64,000 nucleotides of DNA from Azoarcus sp. (GTDB lineage Bacteria > Pseudomonadota > Gammaproteobacteria > Burkholderiales > Rhodocyclaceae): the NCBI GenBank assembly GCA_030656215.1, contig JAUSOD010000075.1, positions 61,094-125,093 of the forward strand, read 5' to 3'. Shown here piece after piece: positions 1 to 7,526 of this stretch; position 1 is the stretch's first letter, and each line of letters opens with the position of its first letter. The notes under the pieces are model-generated. The model did no database searches, was not told where the DNA came from, and saw only the letters and a list, made by a program, of their open reading frames with translations. The position numbers and the translations under genes were made by a program.

Positions 1-1237
1 CTCCATCGGCACGGGGTGGACAGGCATGGACAAGGTGATCGAGCCGATGTCCACCCCTGAAGGTTGGCGTCTTCCCTACGTCCGTCGCATTCGCGAGGTG
101 GCCGGTGTGCCGGTCATTGGCGTCGGCCAGATCCGCTCGCCGGAGATGGCCGAGGCGGCAATCGCCCGCGGCGACGCCGACCTGATTGCACTGGGACGCC
201 CCTTGCTTGCCGATCCCGAGTGGGTGAACAAGGTGTTGTACGGCAACACGTCCGAGATCCGCCCCTGCACCTCGTGCAACTACTGCGTCATCATGCACGC
301 GGGAGAAAGCGGGCGCATCGGCTGCGCCGAGAATCCGCGCACTGGACACGAACTCGATGCCATTCCCGATGCCGGCGCCCTGCGTGGCCAGTCTGCCATT
401 GTCGTGGGCGGAGGGCCCGGCGGCATGGCTGCGGCCCTGATGCTGGAGCAGGCGGGATTCGAGGTTGAGCTTTTCGAGGCGCGCGGATCGCTCGGCGGCG
501 GTCTGCTCGCGTCGGCGGCGCCCCCATTCAAGGAGAAACTGAACTGGTATCGCGACTATCTTGAGAGACAGCTTGCACACAGCAACATCAAGCTCAGGCT
601 CGGAACACCGTTTGATCTGCAGGTGCTTGGCGAACGCAAGCCGGCCATCATCATCCTCGCGGTCGGTGGCAAGCAGGTGCAGTTGCCGATTCCGGGAATC
701 AACGAAGCGGTGGTGCGCGACGCCTATGAGATCCTGATGGGCGACACCCGCGGTTTGCCCGAAGTCGGCGATCGACCTGTACTCGTTTATGGCGGCGGAG
801 AAACTGGCTGTGAGACCGCCGAATACCTCAGCGAACGCGGCCACGCCGTCGTACTGGTGTCGCGCTCGCCAAAGCGGCAACTGGCACGCTCAGCGGAGCC
901 GGTGTACCGCAGCGTGCTGCGCACCCGGCTCGGCGAGAACCCGAAGGTGCACATCATCGACAACACGTCGATCACCCACATCGGCGCCGACGGCGAGATC
1001 ACCCTGCAAAGCAGCGAAGGCATGTTATCCACGCTGAGCGTGAGCTGCGTGATGATCGCCCAGGGTCGTCGCCCGGACACCACCATTACCGAACAATTGC
1101 TGGCTGCCGGGCTCCCGGCGATGGCGATCGGTGACGCCCACAAGGGCGGGCGCATCGGCGATGCGGTGCATCAGGCGTATGCCGCCGTCCGCGCCATCTG
1201 CGCCACCGGCGCCCCCAACCTGCAATTGGCCTGTTAA
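1..1237 (+). CDS. NADH:flavin oxidoreductase, 2,4-dienoyl-CoA reductase type (5' end off window)
   Basis: The gene runs in from the left edge; the frame is open from base 2, so the ATG at 26 is internal. The visible part is the end of an old-yellow-enzyme TIM barrel (GVGQIRSPEMAE, then ALGRPLLADPEW). It is followed by a cysteine cluster CTSCNYC and a later GC (4Fe-4S ligands), a flavin-binding motif VVGGGPGGMAAA and a second dinucleotide motif YGGGETGCETAE for NAD(P)H. This order is that of the 2,4-dienoyl-CoA reductase/trimethylamine dehydrogenase family, which reduces activated C=C bonds with FMN, FAD and an iron-sulfur cluster. It converges on the glutathione peroxidase gene. A role in reducing an unsaturated ring or enoyl-CoA intermediate fits the neighbouring catabolic genes but is inferred. 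Confidence 0.9.
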   Translation, partial: SIGTGWTGMDKVIEPMSTPEGWRLPYVRRIREVAGVPVIGVGQIRSPEMAEAAIARGDADLIALGRPLLADPEWVNKVLYGNTSEIRPCTSCNYCVIMHAGESGRIGCAENPRTGHELDAIPDAGALRGQSAIVVGGGPGGMAAALMLEQAGFEVELFEARGSLGGGLLASAAPPFKEKLNWYRDYLERQLAHSNIKLRLGTPFDLQVLGERKPAIIILAVGGKQVQLPIPGINEAVVRDAYEILMGDTRGLPEVGDRPVLVYGGGETGCETAEYLSERGHAVVLVSRSPKRQLARSAEPVYRSVLRTRLGENPKVHIIDNTSITHIGADGEITLQSSEGMLSTLSVSCVMIAQGRRPDTTITEQLLAAGLPAMAIGDAHKGGRIGDAVHQAYAAVRAICATGAPNLQLAC

Positions 1238-1276
1238 AGGGAGCCTGCTGAAAGGCGAGCGGGCGGACGACCTCGG

Positions 1277-1861
1277 TCACCCGTTCGCGACCGCCGCCCG
1301 CAACGATAACTGTGCCTGCAGTGCGACGTCGATGGCCGCGACGAGCACTGGATTGTCCGGCGCCACATCCGGATTGAAGCGCCCGATGATCTCGCCCTCA
1401 CGGCCGATCAGGAATTTTTCGAAGTTCCACAGGATGTCCGTAGGCTTCTCGCGGCGATAGCCGTAGCCCTCGAGTTTTGCACTCATCACCCCGGGATGGG
1501 TCTCGACCGCAACCGGGCACGCTTGCGTCAGGTACGCGTACAGGGGGTGCTGCGCTGGCCCCTTGACAGCGACCTTCTGTGCCAGCGGAAAGCTGACATC
1601 AAAGGTCGTCGAGCAGAACGCGGCGATCTCCTCATTGCTGCCCGGCTCCTGCGCACCGAAATCATTGGCAGGAAAACCGACGACGACAAGCCCCGCGGTC
1701 GCCCGGGCCTCAAACAGAGCCTCGAGCCCCTTGTACTGGGGCGTAAGTCCGCAAGCCGAAGCGACATTAACCAGAAGGATCACCTTCCCCTTGAACTCGG
1801 CAAGCGAGGTCTGTCGGCCATCAATGTGATTGAACGGGATATCGTAGATCGATTCCATCAT
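1277..1861 (-). CDS. Glutathione peroxidase family thiol peroxidase
   Basis: A 194-residue protein of normal family length. Peroxidatic Cys37 lies in ASACGLTPQY, Gln71 in FPANDFGAQEPGS and the Trp-Asn pair in WNFEKFLIG, giving the catalytic tetrad of the GPx family. Cys85 (AAFCSTTF) sits where many bacterial, thioredoxin-dependent members carry a resolving cysteine, so the true reductant may be thioredoxin rather than glutathione. It reduces hydroperoxides in the cytoplasm. It is the last gene of the minus-strand fatty-acid-like operon, about 40 nt after the thioesterase gene. It could protect against peroxide formed by acyl-CoA or P450 oxidation, though that link is only positional. Confidence 0.93.
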   Translation of the reverse strand: MMESIYDIPFNHIDGRQTSLAEFKGKVILLVNVASACGLTPQYKGLEALFEARATAGLVVVGFPANDFGAQEPGSNEEIAAFCSTTFDVSFPLAQKVAVKGPAQHPLYAYLTQACPVAVETHPGVMSAKLEGYGYRREKPTDILWNFEKFLIGREGEIIGRFNPDVAPDNPVLVAAIDVALQAQLSLRAAVANG

Positions 1862-1904
1862 GTCGAGCCTTGTGAAATGATTAAAGTCAGCACTCCGAAC
1901 CCCC

Positions 1905-2798
1905 TCAGCGGCCAGAGATCAGGCACTCCTGTGACGCCGAAGCAACCAGCACTCCGTGCTTGTCGTACAGACGCGCAAGGGTGAGACCCCGCTCGCCCTG
2001 GGCGGCAGGGCTTTCGGTCGAGAATAAGAGCCAATCATCGGCACGGCACGGCCGATGCAACCACAGCGAATGGTTGAGGCTCGCTACGTAGTAGCGTGAA
2101 TGGCCATCCCTGATCGGGACATGGGACGTCAGCGCCGCACTGTTGAGTCGATAGTCGCTCAGGTAGGCCAATGCCGCCGAGTGCACTGCGGGGTCGTCCC
2201 CCAACGGCTGACGCAAGCGCACCCAGAACGCAAACTCGGGCCGATCGTGCTTGCTGGTCAGGTGTTGTTCCGGATTCACCACCTTGAGCTCCAGGCTCGG
2301 TAACTCCATCCGCTGCCAGTTCCCGCCTGCAAACTGTGGGCTACCCCTGGACGCGAGATCGCCGGCGGAAAGGACGTCATCCGGACTGGGCACTGCATGG
2401 TAGGGCGGCAACGCATGGGTGATGCCCTGTGCCGGAATCTGGAACGTGGCGTGAGCGTCGAGCAATCGACGCTCGCCCTGGCTGGCCTCGATCCGCCGAC
2501 TGGAGAAACGTTTGCCCTCCTGCAGCGTGGTCACGCAGTAGTCGATCGGGATGTCGACCAGCCCACCCTGCAGAAACAGCACCTGCATCGCCGTTGCGAA
2601 GCGCCCCTCCGCCACCGTGCCCTGCGCCGCACGCAGCGCCTGACCGATCAGCTGACCGCCAAACACTCGACCATTGCGGTTGTCCTCGTTGAAGCGGCTC
2701 CGATATGCCCCTTCCTCGACCTGTTCAAGGCCAAGGAGGGTCTCGACGTTGGCACCATCCCACTGCGCCGGCATACCGGGCGAGAAACTGGAATACAT
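1905..2798 (-). CDS. Acyl-CoA thioesterase II (TesB family)
   Basis: The 297-residue protein has the double hot-dog architecture of TesB. The N-terminal half carries RVFGGQLIGQAL and the C-terminal half YLSDYRLNSAA, whose Asp is the usual catalytic residue, followed by SLNHSLWLHRP. It hydrolyses acyl-CoA to free acid and CoA. The ATG is preceded by AGGAAA at good spacing. It follows the acyl-CoA dehydrogenase gene by 134 nt on the same strand. In BKACE-containing carnitine operons a thioesterase releases the acid from the new CoA ester; the same job is possible here. TesB enzymes are also often general CoA-recycling enzymes, so the substrate cannot be read from sequence. Confidence 0.92.
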   Translation of the reverse strand: MYSSFSPGMPAQWDGANVETLLGLEQVEEGAYRSRFNEDNRNGRVFGGQLIGQALRAAQGTVAEGRFATAMQVLFLQGGLVDIPIDYCVTTLQEGKRFSSRRIEASQGERRLLDAHATFQIPAQGITHALPPYHAVPSPDDVLSAGDLASRGSPQFAGGNWQRMELPSLELKVVNPEQHLTSKHDRPEFAFWVRLRQPLGDDPAVHSAALAYLSDYRLNSAALTSHVPIRDGHSRYYVASLNHSLWLHRPCRADDWLLFSTESPAAQGERGLTLARLYDKHGVLVASASQECLISGR

Positions 2799-2932
2799 CC
2801 GGATTTCCTGTTTAGTTCAAAAGGCAGCGCCCGGGCACCAGGCCCCATATCACCTGACCCCAAATGCAGACTGCAACAAGCAGACGCGACGCGGCAAATT
2901 GCTGGCCGACCTGCATTGCAACCCGAGCTATG

Positions 2933-4078
2933 TCACAGACCGATCTGTTTTGCGACCACAATGCGCATGATGTCGCTAGTCCCACCGCCCACCATCGGGA
3001 AATAGGAGTCGCGCAGATAGCGCTGCACCGGGTATTCATTCATCAGGCCGTAGCCGCCGAAAACGGACAGCGCCTTCTGACACACCTCATTGCAGTTCTC
3101 ACCGGCGACAATCTTCGCCAGTGCGGCCTCGGTGGTGATCGGCGCACCGTTGTCGGCCAGCGCCGATGCATAGTAGGTGTAGATACGGGCCTGTTCGAGC
3201 TTTGCCAGCATGTCGACCAGCTTGAACTGCACCGCCTGAAACTTGCCGATCGGCTGACCGAACTGGCTGCGCTCGCCGGCATAGCGCACGGCGGCATCAT
3301 ACGCAGCGCGCGCAGTCCCCAGCGCCAGCGCGGCGGTAAAGATGCGGTCCACGGTCAACGCCTTGTAGGCTCGTCGGAAGCCGCCACCATTGCCGTCGCC
3401 CATGAAGTGGTCGTCGGGTACGAACAGATCCTCGAAGGCCAGTTCCGCGGTATCGGAGCAACGGATCGAGAACTTGTCGAGCTTGCGGCCGACGATGAAG
3501 CCCTTGGACTTGGTATCGACAATAAACAACTCAAGGCCTTTCGCCCCCTTGGAGGGGTCGGTGGTCGCCACCACGGTGATGAAGTCCGCCACCGTTCCGT
3601 TTGAGGTGAAGATCTTGCTTCCGTTGAGCAGGTAGCCGCCATCCACCTTGGTCGCGCGAGTGCGCAGCGAGGCGGCGTCCGAGCCTGCGTTCGGTTCGGT
3701 AATCGCAAACGCGCCAATCTTTTCACCGCGCATTGCCGGCAGAAAATATCTCTCGCGCAGCATGTCATTGCCCCACTCGTGAATGGTGTGGGTTGCAGTC
3801 GATCCCTGCATGCACACCGCAGCCGCAAAGCCCATCGAACCGCGCGCCAATTCCTCGCACAGGATGGTGTAGCAGGTGTATGGAAACGGCTGGCCGATAC
3901 CGCCCGCTTCCTCGGGGTACATGATTCCGAAATAGCCCAGCTCACCGAGCTCGCGGAAGAGTTCGAACGAAAAATCACCGCTCTCATCGAGCTTCTCGGC
4001 CTGCGGAATCAAGCGCTCATCGACCCAGCGCGCAAGGTGGGAGCGGAACTCGACGACGTCTTGCTGTAGATGGTTCAC
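2933..4078 (-). CDS. Acyl-CoA dehydrogenase family protein
   Basis: I chose the GTG at 4078 because AAGGAGA lies 7 nt upstream and this start clears the upstream ligase gene; it gives 381 residues. An in-frame start at 4120 would overlap the ligase by 20 bases. FAD-binding and acyl-CoA dehydrogenase signatures are clear: AFAITEPNAGSD (about 124-134), SKIFTSNG, FGQPIGKFQAVQ and VFGGYGLMNEYPVQRYLRD. It should oxidise acyl-CoA at the alpha-beta position and pass electrons to ETF, encoded at 25.7-27.4 kb. The usual catalytic Glu (Y-E-G-T) is replaced: the protein reads VGGGTSD with Gly365. Asp244 (TVDRIF) sits where isovaleryl- and long-chain enzymes have their catalytic Glu. Activity or substrate may therefore be unusual. 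Confidence 0.92.
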   Translation of the reverse strand: MNHLQQDVVEFRSHLARWVDERLIPQAEKLDESGDFSFELFRELGELGYFGIMYPEEAGGIGQPFPYTCYTILCEELARGSMGFAAAVCMQGSTATHTIHEWGNDMLRERYFLPAMRGEKIGAFAITEPNAGSDAASLRTRATKVDGGYLLNGSKIFTSNGTVADFITVVATTDPSKGAKGLELFIVDTKSKGFIVGRKLDKFSIRCSDTAELAFEDLFVPDDHFMGDGNGGGFRRAYKALTVDRIFTAALALGTARAAYDAAVRYAGERSQFGQPIGKFQAVQFKLVDMLAKLEQARIYTYYASALADNGAPITTEAALAKIVAGENCNEVCQKALSVFGGYGLMNEYPVQRYLRDSYFPMVGGGTSDIMRIVVAKQIGL

Positions 4079-4100
4079 CGTGCTGTCTCCTTCTTTGCGG

Positions 4101-5708
4101 TTATTGCTTGCCAAAGGCAAGCTTCAGTTCTTTCTTCAGGATTTTCCCCGCCGCATTCATTGGCAGTTCCTGATACACAACAACCTGTTTGGGACACTTG
4201 TAGGCGGCAAGCTGAGTGCGCCCACGCGCGATGATCTGCTCTGGCGTGGCCTGCACGCCCGGGCGCAGCACCACCGCCGCCACCACCCGCTCCACCCATA
4301 CCGGATCGGGCACACCAAACACCGACACCATTGCAACCGCGGGGTCGGCAGCGATCACCGCTTCGACCTCACTCGGATAGACGTTCTCGCCCCCGGTCAC
4401 GATCATGTCGTTCTTGCGATCGACGAGGTAGAGGTAGCCTTCCTCATCCTGATAGCCCAGATCGCCCGAGCGGAACCAGCTATCGACAAGTGCAGCACGG
4501 GTGGCCGCATCGTCGTTCCAGTAACGGGCCATTCGCCCCGGTGAAAAAATTTCGACCTCGCCGATCTCGCAGGCCGGCCGCGCACCCCCGTTGTCGTCGA
4601 CGATGCGGACCGTGTTACCGGGCGCCGGGCGGCCGCAGGAAAGCAACAATTGCTCCTTGCCTTCGCGGATAGCGCGCAGATGATCGGCAGCCGAGAGATC
4701 GGTGATCATGCCAGCCTCGGTGGAGCCGTAGGACTGGATGAAGTCGCAGCCCTCGAACTGGGCCAGCGCGCGTTTGAGGAGGTCGAGCGGGATCGATGAC
4801 GCGGCATAGAAAATGAGTCGCAGCGCGCCCAGATCGACCTTGTCGATGGACGGATCGGCAAGCAGCGCACTGATCATGGTCGGCACGAGGTGAACGTTGG
4901 TGATGGCTTCGCGCGCCAGGGTCTCGAGCACGCGCGGCGCATCAAAGCCAGACATGATCACAGTGGTGCAACCTGCCGCGTAACTGCCATGGAAGTGATA
5001 CCACATTCCACCAGCATGGAACATTGGCATCGCGGCGAGGGTACGGTCCTGCGGTGTCAGGTGGAGAATGCTCTGTGCTGATGTCCTCGCATTTGCGAGG
5101 ATCCCACGGTGGGTCAGCGCCACCCCCTTGGGCTGCCCGGTGGTACCGCTGGTGTACATGAGACAGATCACGTCTGATGGGACCAGCACCGCGTCAGGCT
5201 GCGGTACTGCCGCAATGGCAGAAGCCAGCAGCGCCTCGTAATCCAGCCAGCCCGCCGCCGTGATGCCGATGGCGACAAAGCTGTGCGTGCTGCCCAGATT
5301 TGGCCGCAGACCGTCGATTGCGGCCACATGATGGGCATCGGCAATCACAACCGCCGGCGCGCAGTGCTCGAGCAGCCGCCCAAGCTCGTCTCTGGTCAGC
5401 CGCCAATTAAGTGGCACGACGATGTAGCCCGACTTCGCCAACCCGTAGGTCTCGGCGTACTCGGTGCAGTTGCGCGCCAGGATCGCAACCCGATCGCCCT
5501 TCTTCACCCCGCGCGCGGCAAGCGCATTGTTGAGCCGGTTGACCCGCTGGCGATAGCCATCGAAGCTGAGCGCGGCACCATCGACATTGACGAACGCGGT
5601 CTTGTCGCCGAATGCGTCGGCGAGACGGTCGCACAGATCACCCCACAGTGGCAGCGCACCAAAGTCGATGGCGTGCTGAGCCAGCAACGGTTTGGCCGGC
5701 GAATTCAC
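4101..5708 (-). CDS. AMP-forming acyl-CoA ligase (class I adenylate-forming)
   Basis: A 535-residue member of the fatty-acid/aryl CoA ligase family. It shows the P-loop YTSGTTGQPKGV, the acyl-binding motif YGSTEAG, the hinge region GDLGYQDEEGYLYLVDRKND and the C-terminal lysine of NAAGKILKKEL that drives adenylation. It activates a carboxylic acid to acyl-AMP and then acyl-CoA. The start is GTG and overlaps the stop of the upstream enoyl-CoA hydratase gene (GTGA), suggesting translational coupling. The operon also has an ADP-forming-type acyl-CoA synthetase, so two different acids, or two stages of one pathway, may be activated. The exact substrate is not evident. Confidence 0.93.
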   Translation of the reverse strand: MNSPAKPLLAQHAIDFGALPLWGDLCDRLADAFGDKTAFVNVDGAALSFDGYRQRVNRLNNALAARGVKKGDRVAILARNCTEYAETYGLAKSGYIVVPLNWRLTRDELGRLLEHCAPAVVIADAHHVAAIDGLRPNLGSTHSFVAIGITAAGWLDYEALLASAIAAVPQPDAVLVPSDVICLMYTSGTTGQPKGVALTHRGILANARTSAQSILHLTPQDRTLAAMPMFHAGGMWYHFHGSYAAGCTTVIMSGFDAPRVLETLAREAITNVHLVPTMISALLADPSIDKVDLGALRLIFYAASSIPLDLLKRALAQFEGCDFIQSYGSTEAGMITDLSAADHLRAIREGKEQLLLSCGRPAPGNTVRIVDDNGGARPACEIGEVEIFSPGRMARYWNDDAATRAALVDSWFRSGDLGYQDEEGYLYLVDRKNDMIVTGGENVYPSEVEAVIAADPAVAMVSVFGVPDPVWVERVVAAVVLRPGVQATPEQIIARGRTQLAAYKCPKQVVVYQELPMNAAGKILKKELKLAFGKQ

Positions 5709-6511
5709 TTGTGCGCCACCTTGTTCTTCTTGTGCTCGAGGAAATCGCGCAGGCGCGCCTTGGCTTCATCGTCAGCACCGGCCAGCGTCGCCATCAGACG
5801 CTCGGTGAGCAAGCCGCTGGTCGGATCCTGCTCGACGATGCGCGGCAGCGCCTGGAGGATGGCGTAGTTCGCAAGCGGTGCGTTCTGGGCGACCTTGCTT
5901 GCGATCTCGATCGCCTTGCCCAGTCCGGTGCCGTTATCGACCAGATATTGAGAGAACCCGAGCCGGTAGCCCTCCTCGGCGCCGTAGGTGCGACCAGTAA
6001 GCATCATGTCCATGACTCGCTCGGTGCCGATCAGGCGCGGAATGCGCACCGAACCGCCGGAGCCGAGGAAGATGCCGCGCACGCCCTCGGGCAGCGCATA
6101 GTAGGCCGAAGCCTCGGCCACACGCAGATGCGCGGCGCAGGCCAGCTCAAGGCCGCCACCGATGACCGCGCCGTTGAGCACCGCGATCACCGGCACAGTG
6201 CAGTACTGGATCAGATCGTTGAGGCGCTGCCCGATTGCCGAGGTCTGCAGACCACTGGTCAGACCTGCGTCCTTGACCTCGTTCAGATCGAGTCCGGCGC
6301 AGAAATGCTCACCTTCGCCGTGAAGGACGATCGCACTGATATCGCTCGGCACCGCCGCAAATACGGCCGACAGGCCGAGCACCAACTCATCGCTGAGGCT
6401 GTTGCGCTTGGCGGGCCGTGAAATGCGCACGATCAGCGTGGTTTCATCGCGTGCCAGCGTGATGCAGTCTGGTACCGTGGGCAGCAGGCCCTGTTTGTGT
6501 TCACCCGACAT
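5705..6511 (-). CDS. Enoyl-CoA hydratase/isomerase family protein
   Basis: A 268-residue crotonase. It has the oxyanion-hole segment GEHFCAGLDL, NGAVIGGGLELA, and LPEGVRGIFLGSGG. Both glutamates used by true enoyl-CoA hydratases are present (GGLELA and LPEG), so hydration of a 2-enoyl-CoA is likely. It sits between the hydroxyacyl dehydrogenase gene (11-bp overlap at its start) and the ligase gene (overlap at its end) in the minus-strand operon. This gives the normal sequence of beta-oxidation steps: ligase, acyl-CoA dehydrogenase, hydratase, dehydrogenase. Compare the PaaG-like crotonase at 14.2 kb, which lacks these glutamates. Confidence 0.93.
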   Translation of the reverse strand: MSGEHKQGLLPTVPDCITLARDETTLIVRISRPAKRNSLSDELVLGLSAVFAAVPSDISAIVLHGEGEHFCAGLDLNEVKDAGLTSGLQTSAIGQRLNDLIQYCTVPVIAVLNGAVIGGGLELACAAHLRVAEASAYYALPEGVRGIFLGSGGSVRIPRLIGTERVMDMMLTGRTYGAEEGYRLGFSQYLVDNGTGLGKAIEIASKVAQNAPLANYAILQALPRIVEQDPTSGLLTERLMATLAGADDEAKARLRDFLEHKKNKVAHK

Positions 6512-7526
6512 GGCCGGTCTCCTGTTGTTGATTTGTCGTTTCTTGCGTAGCGGGATTTGCGCTGTGCTGGATCAGCTTGACCAGATCCGCCAGATTGCGA
6601 TCGCGCCACTGCACCCATTCGGCAATCGAACGCCCCGCCGAAACCTCGGTCGCGGCTTCAATCAGCCTGACCCGGGTAGGCTCGTCGAGCCGAGGTTGGC
6701 CGAGCGCATCCCACCAGCCCTCGATGGCCTTGCCGGCATGGTCGAGAATGCCCTTCATGCCGCCCGCGCCACCGGCCAGGTGCATGGTCAGCAAGCCGCC
6801 CATCAAGGCCCAGCGCGGGCCGAGACCGTATCGCACTGCATCATCGATGTCGGAGGCGCTTGCGATACCCTCGACCAAGCAATGAACGGCCTCGCGCATC
6901 AACGCGAACTGCAGGCGATTGGTCATGTGGCCGTCGGCCTCGCGCAGCAGGCGGATCGGGTGCTTGCCCACATGGCGGGCGAACCCCATCGCCCATTCGA
7001 TCACCGCCGGATCGGTGTCCACCCCGCCGACGACCTCGACCAGCGGAATCAGGTGCGCCGGGTTGAACGGATGAACGACGACGAAGCGTTCCGGGTGGGT
7101 GCACGATTTCTGCAGCGTCGACGGTGGAATCCCGCCGGTACTGGACAGGATCGGCTTCTCGGCGGTCGCTGCGGCATCGATCGCCGCCAACAACTCAGTC
7201 TTGAGTTCGGGTCGTTCGGGTGCATTCTCCTGGATCACCTGGGCCGCACGCGCAACCGCGTCGACGGTGGGCAAAAATTGCAGGCGCTCGCCCGGAACCG
7301 GCTTTGCCGGCGTGCCCAGTGACACCATCAGCGCCTGCCAGGCTTCGCTGATGAAGGCGCGCGCCTTCACCTCGGCGTCGGGCGCCGGATCATAGGCCAC
7401 CACCGTCAGGCCGCGGGCGAGAAACAGCGTGGCCCAGCTTGCACCCACCGCGCCGGTGCCGACGATGCCGATCACCGTGACCTGATCAGGTGCGGGACGC
7501 ACGCTGCCGGTGGTCTCGGCAATCAT
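6501..7526 (-). CDS. 3-hydroxyacyl-CoA dehydrogenase family, lambda-crystallin/carnitine-dehydrogenase-like
   Basis: The ATG at 7526 overlaps the stop of the upstream acyl-CoA synthetase gene (ATGA) and gives 341 residues. The N-terminal Rossmann motif is GIVGTGAVGASWATLF. The catalytic histidine motif is VVHPFNPAHLIPLVEVVGG, followed by a helical C-terminal domain. The length and the HPFNP..LIPLVEVVGG form resemble the lambda-crystallin, L-gulonate 3-dehydrogenase and carnitine dehydrogenase branch rather than the bacterial PaaH/FadB branch. The substrate could therefore be a free 3-hydroxy acid as well as a CoA ester. In carnitine catabolism such an enzyme makes a 3-keto acid for a BKACE, and a BKACE gene is in this operon. 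Confidence 0.9.
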   Translation of the reverse strand: MIAETTGSVRPAPDQVTVIGIVGTGAVGASWATLFLARGLTVVAYDPAPDAEVKARAFISEAWQALMVSLGTPAKPVPGERLQFLPTVDAVARAAQVIQENAPERPELKTELLAAIDAAATAEKPILSSTGGIPPSTLQKSCTHPERFVVVHPFNPAHLIPLVEVVGGVDTDPAVIEWAMGFARHVGKHPIRLLREADGHMTNRLQFALMREAVHCLVEGIASASDIDDAVRYGLGPRWALMGGLLTMHLAGGAGGMKGILDHAGKAIEGWWDALGQPRLDEPTRVRLIEAATEVSAGRSIAEWVQWRDRNLADLVKLIQHSANPATQETTNQQQETGHVG

